Shown piece by piece: positions 63,161 to 64,000 of a DNA stretch of 64,000 bases. Below the pieces are notes generated by a model, which was not told where the DNA came from, made no database searches, and saw only the letters and a program-made list of their open reading frames with translations. Every line of letters starts with the position of its first letter. Position 1 is the first letter of the stretch. The DNA is from an uncultured Campylobacter sp. (GTDB lineage: Bacteria > Campylobacterota > Campylobacteria > Campylobacterales > Campylobacteraceae). The DNA lies in the NCBI RefSeq assembly GCF_963526985.1, contig NZ_CAURPW010000006.1, positions 1 to 64,000 of the forward strand. Direction: 5' to 3'. The translations under genes and the position numbers were made by a program.

Positions 63161-63577
63161 TTATTCGGCTAGCTCGATCTTGATCTGCCCGTCTTTTGCA
63201 ACCGAGCTCACGTCGCCCTCGATCACGCCCAAGCGTACGATGCCTTCGTAGTAAGGCTGGTAGCCGTAGTAGATGACAAAGTTATTCCACGGAGCAAAGT
63301 ACGAGATCTCGCCTTTTTTGCCGTCGCTACCGACTGGAGATTCGCTTATGTCAAGCCGTTTTGGAAGCTTAGCTACCTTTTCGCGTCCGCCGTAGTCCTC
63401 TAAATTTAGCGTTAGCGGCAGCTGTGCGGCAAAGCTTCTTGCCGCCGCCGTATCATCTAGGATAGCCGTCGCTTCGCCGTTAGAGCTCTTTAGGACTATC
63501 TTTAAATTTTGCATTTTCTCTCCTGCTGCCAAATTTAACCCCGCAAAAAGCATAAAGACGGCTAAAATTTTTCTCAT
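63161..63577 (-). CDS. Secreted cyclophilin-like domain protein
   Basis: This 138-residue protein has a signal peptide (MRKILAVFMLFAGLNLAAG) and the cyclophilin-like fold pattern NGEATAILDDTAAARSFAAQ with LPLTLNLEDYGG, a GEISYFAPWNNFVIYYG segment and RLGVIEGDVSSV. These domains often sit next to oxidoreductases; here an alcohol dehydrogenase ends 68 bases upstream on the same strand. The function is unknown. Confidence 0.85.
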   Translation of the reverse strand: MRKILAVFMLFAGLNLAAGEKMQNLKIVLKSSNGEATAILDDTAAARSFAAQLPLTLNLEDYGGREKVAKLPKRLDISESPVGSDGKKGEISYFAPWNNFVIYYGYQPYYEGIVRLGVIEGDVSSVAKDGQIKIELAE

Positions 63578-63645
63578 TTTGACTCACTTTAAATTTATTT
63601 TGCCAGTTCAAGGATTTGGACGATATTTTTCTTTGGATAGAGCTC

Positions 63646-64000
63646 TTACATCGCCCACGCTTTTGCGTTTTCAAAAGCTACTCCCGCGATCTCGTCAATA
63701 AGCGCCTCGCTATCTATCTCTAGCTGCGATAGTCTTGTTGGAGTGCCTATTTTGTCAAACCACGCTTTTAGCGCCTCTATGCCCTCATCTGCGGTTTTAA
63801 GCCCAAATATTTCTCTCGCAAAACGCTCAAATACGCCCAAATTTCTATCCTTATACCACTTCATCCATGCAGGCATCACTACGCTTAGTCCAGCTCCGTG
63901 CGCGCAGTCCGTTACCGCACTCATCGCATGCTCGATCATGTGGTTTGGATACTCAATGCCTGAAGTGCCGACCATAGTTATGCCATTTAGCGCCATCGTC
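63646..64000 (-). CDS. Iron-containing alcohol dehydrogenase, C-terminal part
   Basis: The last 118 or so codons of a group III alcohol dehydrogenase (YqhD/BDH-like) are present; the N-terminus is beyond base 64000. The TMALNG-type start of this piece, the NHMIEHAMSAVTDCAHGAGL metal-ligand region and the VMPAWMKWYKD segment are typical. It should reduce aldehydes with NAD(P)H. The frame is open to the window edge, so the internal ATG at 63996 is not the start. Confidence 0.9.
   Translation of the reverse strand, partial: TMALNGITMVGTSGIEYPNHMIEHAMSAVTDCAHGAGLSVVMPAWMKWYKDRNLGVFERFAREIFGLKTADEGIEALKAWFDKIGTPTRLSQLEIDSEALIDEIAGVAFENAKAWAM

Noticed and set aside
1..64000. CRISPR arrays, rRNA genes, prophage or complete insertion sequences
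   Set aside because: No regular spaced repeats, rRNA sequence, integrase or transposase reading frame was seen in the window.

Overview
The window reads as chromosome of an oral, flagellated Campylobacter of the concisus/curvus/rectus/showae group. Three things point there: gene orders known from C. jejuni (gap/nadD/rsfS, and rpsB-tsf-ABC-fliR-acidic protein-gmk-tatA-argS), T-rich sigma70 promoters, and a large cysteine-free RTX-type S-layer protein like those of C. rectus and C. showae. Base composition is moderate for the genus. The six-base word AAATTT is very dense between genes.

Layout. 1-6836: divergent gap and nadD-rsfS, a secreted hydrolase, a beta-propeller protein, a decayed Tat-leader gene, a zinc metallopeptidase and a VanZ-like protein. 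6905-15145: one long minus-strand housekeeping and flagellar block. 15533-19852: the S-layer gene, diverging from rpsB with its own strong promoter. 20448-25699: isoaspartyl dipeptidase, Sel1 protein, pgeF, ribE and a Crp/Fnr regulator. 26408-29963: a flotillin/YqiJ-like/TelA-like membrane operon. 30067-33935: a structured repeat, moeA, a SMI1/KNR4 protein and an unknown partner. 34186-37076: an AT-rich two-gene HTH plus OLD-type AAA/TOPRIM nuclease cassette with near-identical 16-bp direct repeats at its edges, probably an acquired defence module. 37121-44569: HAD phosphatase, rdgB, a YajR-like MFS exporter, HutX, a flavoprotein, and CbrC and SseB family proteins. 44680-46069: a CAU tRNA, a cbrC fragment, an AT-rich membrane protein and the second copy of the structured repeat. 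46057-54782: DUF2130 protein, putP, an amino-acid ABC operon with two binding proteins, thiD-thiE and an NAD(P)H oxidoreductase. 55741-64000: membrane proteins, a Sel1/cysteine-desulfurase pair, flgS with its partner, small enzymes and the end of an iron alcohol dehydrogenase.

The most interesting items are the HTH-OLD cassette (repeats, promoter and candidate operator) and a roughly 150-bp sequence present twice (30067-30217 and 45922-46069). Its long stem is kept by different bases in the two copies, which suggests a structured RNA or a small non-autonomous element related to IS200/IS605. The flotillin operon with a TelA-like protein is a third candidate system.

All family names come from reading motifs. 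No database search was run.
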